Shown one piece after another: positions 8,492 to 16,549 of a stretch of DNA of 64,000 bases; positions within the stretch are counted from its first letter, which is position 1, and the number at the start of each line of letters is the position of its first letter. The stretch covers positions 2,457,501-2,521,500 of the forward strand of contig NZ_AP024480.1 of assembly GCF_017347585.1 (NCBI RefSeq), in the 5' to 3' direction. The translations under genes and the position numbers were made by a program. The DNA is from Caldicellulosiruptor diazotrophicus (GTDB lineage Bacteria > Bacillota > Thermoanaerobacteria > Caldicellulosiruptorales > Caldicellulosiruptoraceae). Under the pieces are notes generated by a model. The model made no database searches, was not told where the DNA came from, and was given only the letters and a program-made list of their open reading frames with translations.

Positions 8492-8803
8492 CTACTGGCA
8501 CAGGTCATGTTTGGGCTTTTGAACCAGCTGTTTTGTAGCTGATATGACTTTTTTATGCAACACTTTTGTGAAATCGTTTACAAATCTTTTCCCTGTCCCT
8601 TTGCCTGTTTTGTCGCTTAACCCCAGCTCGAAAGCCCTTCTCAGGTTTGCCTGCTTCCTGCAAACCCGCTTGTATTCTTGTTTTGTGCCATATACCGGAG
8701 TCTGTTTTGAGCTTTCGAGCTGTCCTGTGTCTGCTGGGGTTTCAAAAAGTTTGATTTGCTTTGAATTAATTTTAGAATAGCAAACATTTGTTGGGGTAAG
8801 CAA
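8492..8803 (-). CDS. hypothetical 103-residue basic protein, copy 1
   Basis: The ORF is nearly identical to 16125-16436, part of a duplicated block of about 600 bp (8470-9055 and 16100-16690). The product is Lys/Arg rich with no recognised domain. It has only a TTG start without a clear ribosome site, so coding is uncertain; conservation may simply reflect recent duplication. Confidence 0.35.
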   Translation of the reverse strand: MLTPTNVCYSKINSKQIKLFETPADTGQLESSKQTPVYGTKQEYKRVCRKQANLRRAFELGLSDKTGKGTGKRFVNDFTKVLHKKVISATKQLVQKPKHDLCQ

Positions 8804-8804
8804 A

Positions 8805-8916
8805 GTCTAATCATCGTTTTTACTCAATCCCCTTATAAAATCACTTATCAATTTCAATTTATTTCCTGGCATCTTAGAAGCTACATTAATTAACTCTAAC
8901 AGCGCAGGAGAAAGTT
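8805..8916 (-). pseudogene. C-terminal gene fragment, copy 1
   Basis: A short open frame encodes ELSPALLELINVASKMPGNK and ends GLSKNDD. It resembles the tail of an XRE-type regulator but has no start. It is fused to the end of the surface-protein gene and duplicated at 16437-16549. Confidence 0.35.
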
Positions 8917-10932
8917 CTATTTTTCCTTCAGAAAAAAATCGACCAATGTATTTTCGCTATGAACTGCTGTGAATACCCATTTTTGAATTGTCTTAGCCCC
9001 TGTCTCGCCCACCTTTGCAGTGGCTGAGATTTTTACTGTGTATGTAGTTGGGTTGCTATTTCTTATCAAGATTAATTACATCATTTGAATTTGCAAAAAG
9101 CACTGGTGTATCAGAATTTTCTTTCACACTGACTCTTGCCTGGACAGGTGCAGGAGGGTTTGACCAATCTGATGTATGCAAATTCCCGTTTGGGTCTTTC
9201 AAAACGTACCTGACCTTGCCGTAGTATGCCGGTGTACCTTCCTTGTTTGGCTGGATGTATGTTGTGTTGTAATCAAAAGTTTTGCTCTGTGTAAAGCTTG
9301 TGATGGATGTTGCTGTTGTATCATAGCTTTCGCTGTAATCCGGTGTTGTTGCACTTTGAACCCTGCTTCTGTCTTTGTCAATCACAAAGTCAAGTCTTAC
9401 AACCCTCCAGCCTGCTGGTACTGTCATACCCGACACTTTTACAGGTTTTACTTTGTGCTGGATTGTTGATGGGTTGTACTGACCGTTTGAAATTACAACT
9501 TCGCTATAAGAAGGAGTTACTGAAAGTTGAAGCTGTGGTGCTGGTGGATTTGGAACTCTGATTGTAAATGTTAAGGTTGCTGAATTTTGTGAAAATACAG
9601 TTTTTGTTTTGCCATCCCCTACGTCAAATACTACCCGTGTTTCGCCTGTGACCACAACTGTATTATCTCCGTCTTTCAGCATATCTGCTGGTATATCAAA
9701 TCGCCTGCCTTCTACTGCTGTCCTGAAGTTAACTGTATTAACATCTCTTTTGGTAACTATTGCATCTGTCCATCTGTTGATAATACTGCTACTAACAGGA
9801 TTGCCATTGATTGTGATTGACGTTATCCTTGTTTGATACTGCAAAACGTCATTTCTTGTAAGGGCATTGTTGTCATAGTATGGGTTTGCTGAATTTGCCC
9901 CAAGCTGATCATCAAGTATCCCGTCAATGTAAAGGTCCACTGAAGGTTTTGTGTTGCTTCCATAGCGGTTATACTGCAAAACTGCACCATTCAAGCTGGA
10001 CGAACCGCTGCCACTTGCAAAGCTCAAACCTGAAACTATTGTGCCATCAACAGTTTTTGTTGTAACTTTAGGACTGCCGCCCTGCGGAATAAAACCTGTA
10101 TATGTTCTGTATCTGAGTCTGCCAGTAGAATCACGCCATACAATTCTTGCTGAAGCGTTGTGGTTTGCGTCGGTGCCAAGGTATGCAACATATGTGGGAA
10201 GTTGACTTACTGATGTCACTTTTCCGCTGTCAAAAAGCAATTGTTTCAAGGATTGGTAGGTACAGAATCTTTTTCTGTTAACAGGTGCAGATTCTGCCAC
10301 AGTGTTTGCCAGTCAGAAGGAGATACCCTGCTCGGGTCATACCCTGCAAGACCAAGGTCATCTCTTGCCGAAGCAGGAACACTTGAGAGTTTAACCACTT
10401 CATTTGGCTGTACAACTTCCGGCTTTAAGTCAGGAGGGAAATTGGAGTCGGAAAACGGAGCTCCTGACTTTGAATATCCCAGGTATCTGAACCAGCCACG
10501 GACAGCTCCCGGTGTTCCTGGCAGTGCTAATTTGTATGACCCATTGCTTTGCTTGACGGCATAGAAATACCCATCTGCTGCCGGTTTGAATCCCGCTGGG
10601 GAAACAAGATGATTTTCTGGCACATCATCTGGTGTGCCATACACTACCTGCCCACGCTCTGCGTAGATTTCACAGTTGAAATATTCATCTTTGCCGTTAA
10701 CTTGGATTTTATCAAGATATTTGTTAGGGTCTGTTGGGTCTTTTACCCCCGCTTTCTTTGCCCAGTCATAGCTACCTAAACCATTATAGCTTGTGTAACC
10801 GCCATTATATAGGGTTGTATCATCTGCATTAATTCTCTGCCATATCCCTACTGGTGGGACAAGACTTAAAATTAAAGACAATATACATAAAAAAGAAAGA
10901 GCCTTAAACAAGCTCCTGTGCTTATTATTCAT
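8917..10932 (-). pseudogene. secreted surface protein, cassette B, frameshifted twice
   Basis: The N-terminal part (10246-10932) has a Sec signal peptide and the LYNGGYTSYNG and YAERGQVVYGTP motifs. A frameshift near 10250-10300 moves the frame to 9056-10300, which carries the domain shared with cassette C (SVTPSYSEVVISNGQYNPS and onward). A second indel near 9060 (one extra A) stops the frame before the last 46 or so codons, which are still present to 8917. Apart from these two indels the coding sequence is well conserved with the intact copy at 16550-18595. Confidence 0.8.
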
Positions 10933-10952
10933 CTTTCCCTTTTACCCCCCTT

Positions 10953-12821
10953 TTATTGTTTGTATTTTGGGTTTGGTTTTGCTATCAAGATTGGATAATA
11001 ATTTTTATCAGTAAGCTTATACTGTGGTATCACTGTGTAAAGCTCATAATCCATTATTCTTCCGTGTATTGGTTTAGCTTTGTAATTGATATATACATCA
11101 CCATATTGCTTCAAAATCTCTCCACTTTTACTCATACTTTTAACTTTTGCGGGTGTATAGTTTGCAAGGTCTTTCTTTAATTCATCTCTATATGCAAGCG
11201 GTACGTAATCAATCAATTGAGTTTTTTGATTGTCGGAAATCTCTACTTTAACACTGTCTACTTCATCATAAACGATACATCCTCTATCTCCTACACCAAA
11301 GCCAGCCAAATCATAATCTCCCAAGCTTATTTGTTGAGCCAATCCAAAGCCGCCATATCCTTGGGGATACAATTTTGCGTTAACCCTTGTGATACTCATT
11401 ACTTTCGGTTCTTCTATCCTTACAATAACCTGTGGATTAGCAAATACAACTCCGCCTCCCATCTCATCAAAGGAATATTTATTTTGAGAAGTTACAAATT
11501 TACGCACAATATCGTCATAATAAACATAATATCCTAATCCTACTTCATTTTTGACAGCCCAATATTCCTGTACTTTTGAATTGAATTCATCTAGCACATC
11601 TCTTTTGCTTTTATCGAATACTCTTGCAATCATCTGTACAGCTTCTGCCCTTGTTAGCGTTTTGCCTGCATTGAAATAGTAAACGCCAATGTACAGTGCT
11701 GACTGGTCGGGTGTGATAATGCCCAAATCTGCTAAGTGCAACATCGGTTCTCTGTACATCTGCGGTATCTTGCTATAATCTTTGCAGTAGTAAGCAAACC
11801 TTGTATGGTCGGTTGGATATTTTCTGGGATAGTTTACTAAAAAGTCCTCAAGGTACATGTTGAAGTATGGATGTTCTTTGATGTTGTAGTTTGCTATACC
11901 GCCCTGAAATACTTCTCTTCCCTGTGTGTGATAAAGATAGGTTATCGCTGCTAAATCAAATCTGGTAAGGGGTATACCAAGCGGAGTACACAGGTCTATA
12001 TCTGAAAATAACCAATCAATTATTCTTTCAGGACTATCTATGCTATATCTCTCCTTAACGTATTTCTTTGTATACGAATCAAAATTGGTACAATACACAT
12101 CCGTCGGATATTTCAAATTCAACTTTTTTACCTCGACCAAAGGGTCTATTGTGAACATCCAGCCCTTCTGGTATGGACGTGGTGCGTATACTATCTTGTC
12201 AGGGTATTTTTTCTTGAATTCTGCGAGTATCTTTCTGAACGGGTCATCTATATACTTGTATGTTCCCGGTGCTAAACTGGCATCCTTGTATCTGTCCCAC
12301 ACATATTTGTATTCAGTCCTTCCGTCAGCGTATTTGTATTCCATTACCAGCAGTTGATAACCTTGAATAAAGTCGGTAAGGTCGTAGCCAACTATCTGCC
12401 TGTTGAAGATGTCATAATTGCTTGCAAGTGGTCCACCGAAAAAGCAAATACCTCTCATGAACGCTTCTGTTGGTGGTACTCTTCTGACTGACACCGGTAT
12501 ATTCTTATCCTTAAGCTCTGGCACTGCATTTATGAGTTTCCACACAATGTAGCTTGCCTGAGCTCGTGTTATGGGTCTGTCTTTTTTTACCTCTGCCGGT
12601 ATCAAGCCCATAGTCTGAGCTTTCCCCCAGTAGTCTGCTATACCATTTGGCTTTACCTTTGCACCTATCAAGAGCGATGTTACAAACTCGCCTGCTGTGA
12701 TGTAGTCTATTTTGTTTATTGCTGTCGTTACTGCCTGTGTGATTGTTCCTGCCTGTGCTACCGGGAAGGCAAAGGTTAAAAGCAGGCTCAGGATGACTGC
12801 AAAGCTTAAAAGTTTTCTCAT
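10953..12821 (-). CDS. SLH-domain envelope protein, cassette B
   Basis: A 622-residue paralogue of the protein at 4053-5924, almost identical over the signal peptide, the N-terminal SLH segment and the region around NMYLEDFLVNYPRKYPTDHT. It differs in the middle (about 200-290) and the C-terminal third. This pattern, conserved anchors with variable internal segments, suggests surface diversification after duplication. The secreted partner gene follows 20 bp downstream. Confidence 0.8.
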   Translation of the reverse strand: MRKLLSFAVILSLLLTFAFPVAQAGTITQAVTTAINKIDYITAGEFVTSLLIGAKVKPNGIADYWGKAQTMGLIPAEVKKDRPITRAQASYIVWKLINAVPELKDKNIPVSVRRVPPTEAFMRGICFFGGPLASNYDIFNRQIVGYDLTDFIQGYQLLVMEYKYADGRTEYKYVWDRYKDASLAPGTYKYIDDPFRKILAEFKKKYPDKIVYAPRPYQKGWMFTIDPLVEVKKLNLKYPTDVYCTNFDSYTKKYVKERYSIDSPERIIDWLFSDIDLCTPLGIPLTRFDLAAITYLYHTQGREVFQGGIANYNIKEHPYFNMYLEDFLVNYPRKYPTDHTRFAYYCKDYSKIPQMYREPMLHLADLGIITPDQSALYIGVYYFNAGKTLTRAEAVQMIARVFDKSKRDVLDEFNSKVQEYWAVKNEVGLGYYVYYDDIVRKFVTSQNKYSFDEMGGGVVFANPQVIVRIEEPKVMSITRVNAKLYPQGYGGFGLAQQISLGDYDLAGFGVGDRGCIVYDEVDSVKVEISDNQKTQLIDYVPLAYRDELKKDLANYTPAKVKSMSKSGEILKQYGDVYINYKAKPIHGRIMDYELYTVIPQYKLTDKNYYPILIAKPNPKYKQ

Positions 12822-12920
12822 GACTACATCAACTCCTTTTTGCTAAAGTTTTTTCTCATTATAGTTATACCATGATTTTGAAATTTGCTACACAAAAATT
12901 TTGCCTGCCCAAAAAATAAA

Positions 12921-12957
12921 AAGCCACGGCAAATTTACTTCCTAACTTTTGCCGTGG
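12921..12957 (-). terminator. hairpin terminator upstream of cassette B
   Basis: GCCACGGCAA pairs with TTGCCGTGGC, followed (minus strand) by a T-rich run. It is a sequence variant of the hairpins upstream of cassettes A and C. Confidence 0.65.
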
Positions 12958-13019
12958 CTAACTTCCTTTTGATTTTACTTACCTTCGTTTTACTCATTTA
13001 AAAAATTTGACACTCTGTA

Positions 13020-13367
13020 TTAACACCTAAAAGATACATTTGTGGCAATTGGTTCTAAATATATTATACCACTGCCAATAGGATTCTTTCTTCTCTCCTC
13101 ATCTGTCAAGCTCTTAAACTCTTCCTCATAAGGGGTTAAAATTGGAATTCTTTCAAGGCGATACTCCTGATTTCTTATTTTTGACTCTATGTTATGAAAC
13201 ACATACTGATATGATTTGTATTTGAGCAATTTTTTTATTTCATTCAATACATCATCTGGAATGATAATGTGACCTGCGAAAAGTTTATCTACTATATCAA
13301 GTCTGTTTATCCATGAAAAGGAACAAATACAATCATTGTCAAAAACTATTGGCATCTTCAAATTCAT
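13020..13367 (-). CDS. PIN-like protein, probably truncated at the C-terminus
   Basis: A 115-residue product starting MNLKMPIVFDNDCICSFSWI, with the first acidic residues of a PIN-like fold (FDND) and IIPDDVLNEI. Homologous proteins continue well past this length with a GEAxAIALA-type motif after the Gly-Ser-Gly; here the sequence changes at GSGIIYLE and stops. It overlaps the end of the ImmA/IrrE gene by 29 bp, so it belongs to that operon. It is likely a toxin-like partner, possibly inactive. Confidence 0.55.
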   Translation of the reverse strand: MNLKMPIVFDNDCICSFSWINRLDIVDKLFAGHIIIPDDVLNEIKKLLKYKSYQYVFHNIESKIRNQEYRLERIPILTPYEEEFKSLTDEERRKNPIGSGIIYLEPIATNVSFRC

Positions 13368-14106
13368 TTATTTCACCTTCTGTATCCTGCTGGGGTTCAA
13401 ACAACAAAGGTGCATATCCGCCCTCTACTAAAAGTTCCTCATATTTGCCGTATGAAATTCTGCCAGCTTCAAGTAGTTTTCTTGCAAGCTCTGCATACTC
13501 TGAATATACTTGAATTTCTTTATCTGATGTGTCTTTATAAAGCTGAGTAGAATATCCATATTCTTTTGCTTTGGCAATTACATTCTGGCTAAACTCTTTT
13601 TTCTGCTGTTCATTGATTATCCCCAGTTCTCTTAACCTTATTAACATGCACTGGTGACTTACCCCAAAGTATTGCTCCAGAAAGATTATATCACTAATCC
13701 CTATCTGTTTACCTTTTGTCTTTTTTTGCAGCACATATTTTAGCCCGTCGGCAGGGACCAAAAGATTAAGAGTAAAAATGTTTGCTTCTCTTTCTTCCGG
13801 GTTGTCATCTGCAAACTTTCTTATTGGGCAGATCCTGCTTACAACGCCTTTGCCATACTTGAAGTGGTAGTATTCATGTGCGGCTGTAAACCTCTGATGT
13901 CCCAGACTCTTTCTTGAATTGATTACTATCAGGTTTGCTTTGCCTTTTCGAGTAAATAAACCTGACATCTTGTTGCTCATTTCCATAATCACAACTGATA
14001 TACCTTCAATCTCATGAAGGACTTTAAAAATGTCAACCGGTTCATAAAATGCAAGCCCAAGTTCTTTTCTTGTTTCCAGTGCTCTAAGCTCTGCAATATT
14101 ACTCAT
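13339..14106 (-). CDS. ImmA/IrrE-family metallopeptidase
   Basis: A 255-residue protein with the COG2856 zinc-binding motif HEYYH in RFTAAHEYYHFKYG (about residue 79) and the downstream Glu in EEREANIFTLNLLVP. These peptidases usually cleave or inactivate a partner XRE repressor. The start overlaps the upstream XRE gene by 8 bp, and a PIN-like gene follows. Confidence 0.88.
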   Translation of the reverse strand: MSNIAELRALETRKELGLAFYEPVDIFKVLHEIEGISVVIMEMSNKMSGLFTRKGKANLIVINSRKSLGHQRFTAAHEYYHFKYGKGVVSRICPIRKFADDNPEEREANIFTLNLLVPADGLKYVLQKKTKGKQIGISDIIFLEQYFGVSHQCMLIRLRELGIINEQQKKEFSQNVIAKAKEYGYSTQLYKDTSDKEIQVYSEYAELARKLLEAGRISYGKYEELLVEGGYAPLLFEPQQDTEGEINEFEDANSF

Positions 14107-14455
14107 TTTCTATCTCCTCACACATCCTGTACATCATATCAAGGTTCATTACAAACTCATTGGCAAAAGCTATAACCTCAAGGTCTTCGTCTGCAATTTC
14201 ATCGGCTCTAAAATTAATCGCAACCTGTGTGTTTAATTGTTCATCGTCGCTTAAAAGGTAGTTGTAATCACAACCATATAACCTTGCAAGAGCCTGCAAT
14301 GTAGCAACGCTTATTTCTCTTGCTCCGGTTTCATAATATGAAAGTTGTTCCTGAGTAATACCCAGGTATTTTGCAACCTGCTCCTGGGTAAAACCTCTTT
14401 GTTTTCTCAACTCTCGAAGTTTTTCACCTATTTTCTTGTATACCTCTTCTTTCAT
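14099..14455 (-). CDS. XRE-family transcriptional regulator
   Basis: A helix-turn-helix regulator: MKEEVYKKIGEKLRELRKQR followed by GFTQEQVAKYLGITQEQLSYYE, a classic lambda-repressor-like fold, plus a C-terminal segment of about 50 residues. I choose the ATG at 14455 because GGAG lies 8 nt upstream; the longer frame to 14494 begins almost at the transcription start implied by TATAAT near 14508. It probably represses its own operon and is a likely substrate of the adjacent ImmA/IrrE peptidase. Confidence 0.87.
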   Translation of the reverse strand: MKEEVYKKIGEKLRELRKQRGFTQEQVAKYLGITQEQLSYYETGAREISVATLQALARLYGCDYNYLLSDDEQLNTQVAINFRADEIADEDLEVIAFANEFVMNLDMMYRMCEEIENE

Positions 14456-14549
14456 AAACATCACTCCATATAACCATTCGTTATAAATGTTCATTTCCTC
14501 TATTTAATTATACCATATTTGTTATCACAGTAAATAGTTTTTCTCCCAA

Positions 14550-14599
14550 GAAAAACAGAAAGCCACGGCAAGGTTTTTTCTGCAAACCTGTACCGTGGC
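14550..14599 (-). terminator. hairpin terminator (GCCACGG family)
   Basis: The same GCCACGG...CCGTGGC stem with inner AGGTTT/AAACCT as at 6024-6064, followed leftwards by T residues. It terminates transcription from 14609-14890 before the XRE promoter. Confidence 0.65.
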
Positions 14600-14608
14600 T
14601 AACCTCCA

Positions 14609-14890
14609 TTAACTCTTATTCAAGTTCGTTGTCGGTTTATTGTCGTTACAATTTTTACTGCAGACTTGTTTTAAAGTAGGATGAAAATGTATACTCAAGG
14701 CAAAACCAACGATGCTAAGAAATAAAAGGAAAAGAATAAAAGCCCGTGCAGTAAACTGGTATAATTTGTTATCTACTGTACCATGCAGCAGAAATAGTAT
14801 GACTAATGCAGGTATTGCCAGGAATACGCTAATAACCCATACCAAAAACACTTCAAACCATATAGATTTCTTCTTTTTTGTATTATCCAT
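14609..14890 (-). CDS. small two-pass membrane protein
   Basis: A 93-residue protein with two hydrophobic segments (about residues 12-35 and 48-67) and a polar Asn/Lys-rich tail. GGAAGAAAG lies just before the ATG. The gene stands alone between two terminator hairpins. No family recognised. Confidence 0.6.
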   Translation of the reverse strand: MDNTKKKKSIWFEVFLVWVISVFLAIPALVILFLLHGTVDNKLYQFTARAFILFLLFLSIVGFALSIHFHPTLKQVCSKNCNDNKPTTNLNKS

Positions 14891-14987
14891 CTTTCTTCCC
14901 CTTCTTTGATTTTCTCAAGCTTTTCAATAATATTTATACGGCACTTTTCAAAATTTCGACACAGAATTTTTTGTTGTTAAAAACAGA

Positions 14988-15025
14988 AAAGTCACAGATA
15001 GTTTTTGGAGCAAACTATCTGTGAC
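14988..15025 (-). terminator. intrinsic terminator after 15079-15693
   Basis: GTCACAGATAGTTT pairs with AAACTATCTGTGAC, followed (minus strand) by TTCTGTTTTT. It closes the transcription unit of the PBECR4-like gene. Confidence 0.7.
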
Positions 15026-15078
15026 TAACTTCTTTTTGAAGGGTTTTCCGATTACATTCGCAGCAGAATCCTTACTTA

Positions 15079-15693
15079 TTATTGCCTTTTTTGCATTAAG
15101 AATTTTTTTGTTCCGTATTTTTTTACCTTCTTCAGTCTGTGCACTCTCTGTTGACTCAATATTCTCACGTTTTTAATTTGAACTAACTTTTGATTCCTGC
15201 AATACTTATCAGGCTGGCGACGTTGAACTATAAAGGTCTCTGGACAGTATATCTTTGGTTTTTCGCTCCTTTCTCTAATCCCCAAATAAAGATAAACAGG
15301 TTTGTTCGCTTCTATTTCTATTCTGAAGAACAAAAATTTGGACTGGAGCTTGCAGTTTTGCAGTTTACTGGGGTCAAAATCAATTATGTATTTGCTATTT
15401 GTTAATATGGGGAGTATATCAAAAAATTTTATTCTATCCTCAATTTCGTTGAAATATTTGCTTGTTTTCAGGCAAGCAAAAGTGATTTTTCCTTCATTGA
15501 TGCTTTTAAAAACTCTATCTGGGGGTGCTTTTGACAAATGCGGTCTGTCAAGAAGTTTATGTAAACCTAATAAATGTTTTAAATTCCTTTTCCCACACTT
15601 TAGTATTATTTTTTGTCCATCATCTAAAGTATACACAAAATACTTTCCTATTACCTCTTTGTAATTTTCAAGTGCTTGTTGCAACTGATCCAT
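15079..15693 (-). CDS. PBECR4-like nuclease-domain protein (tentative)
   Basis: A 204-residue protein. The N-terminal half (YFVYTLDDGQKIILKCGKRN, LKHLLGLHKLLDR) resembles PBECR4, a domain of the barnase/EndoU/colicin/RelE-like superfamily found in phage and mobile-element proteins. The C-terminal part is very basic (RRQPDKYCRNQ, KKVKKYGTKK). It lies downstream of a structured RNA element and a terminator hairpin. The family call rests on motif resemblance only. Confidence 0.45.
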   Translation of the reverse strand: MDQLQQALENYKEVIGKYFVYTLDDGQKIILKCGKRNLKHLLGLHKLLDRPHLSKAPPDRVFKSINEGKITFACLKTSKYFNEIEDRIKFFDILPILTNSKYIIDFDPSKLQNCKLQSKFLFFRIEIEANKPVYLYLGIRERSEKPKIYCPETFIVQRRQPDKYCRNQKLVQIKNVRILSQQRVHRLKKVKKYGTKKFLMQKRQ

Positions 15694-15720
15694 AAAAGAA
15701 GAACCCCCTTTAAAGCAAAA

Positions 15721-15744
15721 ACCCTGGGCATTATGACCCAGGGT
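15721..15744 (-). terminator. intrinsic terminator between the structured RNA and 15079-15693
   Basis: CCCTGGG pairs with CCCAGGG across an 8-nt loop, followed leftwards by TTTTTGC. It lies in the 5' leader of the PBECR4-like gene, so it either ends the upstream RNA or attenuates the gene. Confidence 0.7.
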
Positions 15745-15764
15745 CTACTCCTTTACCTATAAAC

Positions 15765-15950
15765 ACTATGCCTTCGTGTTTTGTTTTCGGGATGAATTTC
15801 TCATCCCTAGGCAGCAGGGCGCCAACACGAAGGAAAAGCCCCAATGCGCTTCTATATTTTACGTCCCGAAGCTAGGGAGAGGCTTGCTGCCACAGCCCGG
15901 TATGCTTTTAAGGTGCATACCACACCTTACTTGCTCTCTTCGATGAGTAT
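15765..15950 (-). ncRNA. structured RNA candidate, possibly omega-RNA/HEARO-like
   Basis: The minus strand shows several nested complementarities. GGTATGC pairs with GCATACC across a short loop. GTGGCAGC can pair with GCTGCC, and CCCTAG with CTAGGG. CCTTCGTG can pair with CACGAAGG, and GGGATGA-GAAA-TTCATCCC is a GNRA-capped hairpin. The region has no ORF, has above-average GC, ends before a terminator, and has a partial duplicate at 2845-2904. The layout recalls RNAs of IS200/IS605 or IscB elements (HEARO), but no IscB or TnpB gene is adjacent. Confidence 0.45.
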
Positions 15951-16002
15951 TCTAAAAATCCTCTACTTTTATTATACCCTTCTTAGCTTAATTTGAAAAC
16001 GT

Positions 16003-16072
16003 ACTTTTTATTTTTACATTTTTGTAGACGTATTTTTCATACACTTTCCCTGACAGTTTTTATTATATACCC
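16003..16072 (-). repeat. dispersed small-RNA-like element, copy 5
   Basis: The minus strand begins TATATAATAAAAACTG, then has the core GTCTACAAAAATGTAAAAAT. This copy lacks the terminal hairpin. A partial copy with the same variant core is at 2906-2945. Confidence 0.55.
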
Positions 16073-16124
16073 TAACTTTAAAATTTGCAACACAGTTTGA
16101 TGCCAGGATTCTCAAGAGTTTTAG

Positions 16125-16436
16125 CTACTGGCACAAGCCTTGTTTGGGCTTTTGAACCAGGTGTTTTGTAGCTGATATGACTTTTTTATGCAGCACTTTT
16201 GTGAAATCGTTTACAAATCTTTTCCCTGCCTCTTTGCCTGTTTTGTCGCTTAACCCCAGCTCGAAAGCCCTTCTCAGGTTTGCCTGCTTCCTGCAAACCC
16301 GTTTGTATTCTTGTTTTGTGCCATATACCGGAGTCTGTTTTGAGCTTTCGAGCTGTCCTGTGTCTGCTGGGGTTTCAAAAAGTTTGATTTGCTTTGAATT
16401 AATTTTAGAATAGCGAACATTTGTTGGGGTAAGCAA
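16125..16436 (-). CDS. hypothetical 103-residue basic protein, copy 2
   Basis: Nearly identical to 8492-8803, in the same position downstream of a surface-protein gene. It is Lys/Arg rich with no recognised domain, and has a TTG start without a good ribosome site. It could be a degenerate remnant carried by the duplicated block. Confidence 0.35.
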   Translation of the reverse strand: MLTPTNVRYSKINSKQIKLFETPADTGQLESSKQTPVYGTKQEYKRVCRKQANLRRAFELGLSDKTGKEAGKRFVNDFTKVLHKKVISATKHLVQKPKQGLCQ

Positions 16437-16549
16437 AGTCTAATCATCGTTTTTACTCAATCCCCTTATAAAATCACTTATCAATTTCAATTTATTTCCT
16501 GGCATCTTAGAAACTACATTAATTAACTCTAACAGCGCAGGAGAAAGTT
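16437..16549 (-). pseudogene. C-terminal gene fragment, copy 2
   Basis: The same fragment as 8805-8916 (ELSPALLELIN...), joined to the 3' end of the surface-protein gene. It has no start codon of its own. Confidence 0.35.

Noticed and set aside
15079-15693. The PBECR4-like ORF as the IscB or TnpB protein of the structured RNA
   Set aside because: It has no RuvC or HNH motifs and is too short; the proximity may be chance.
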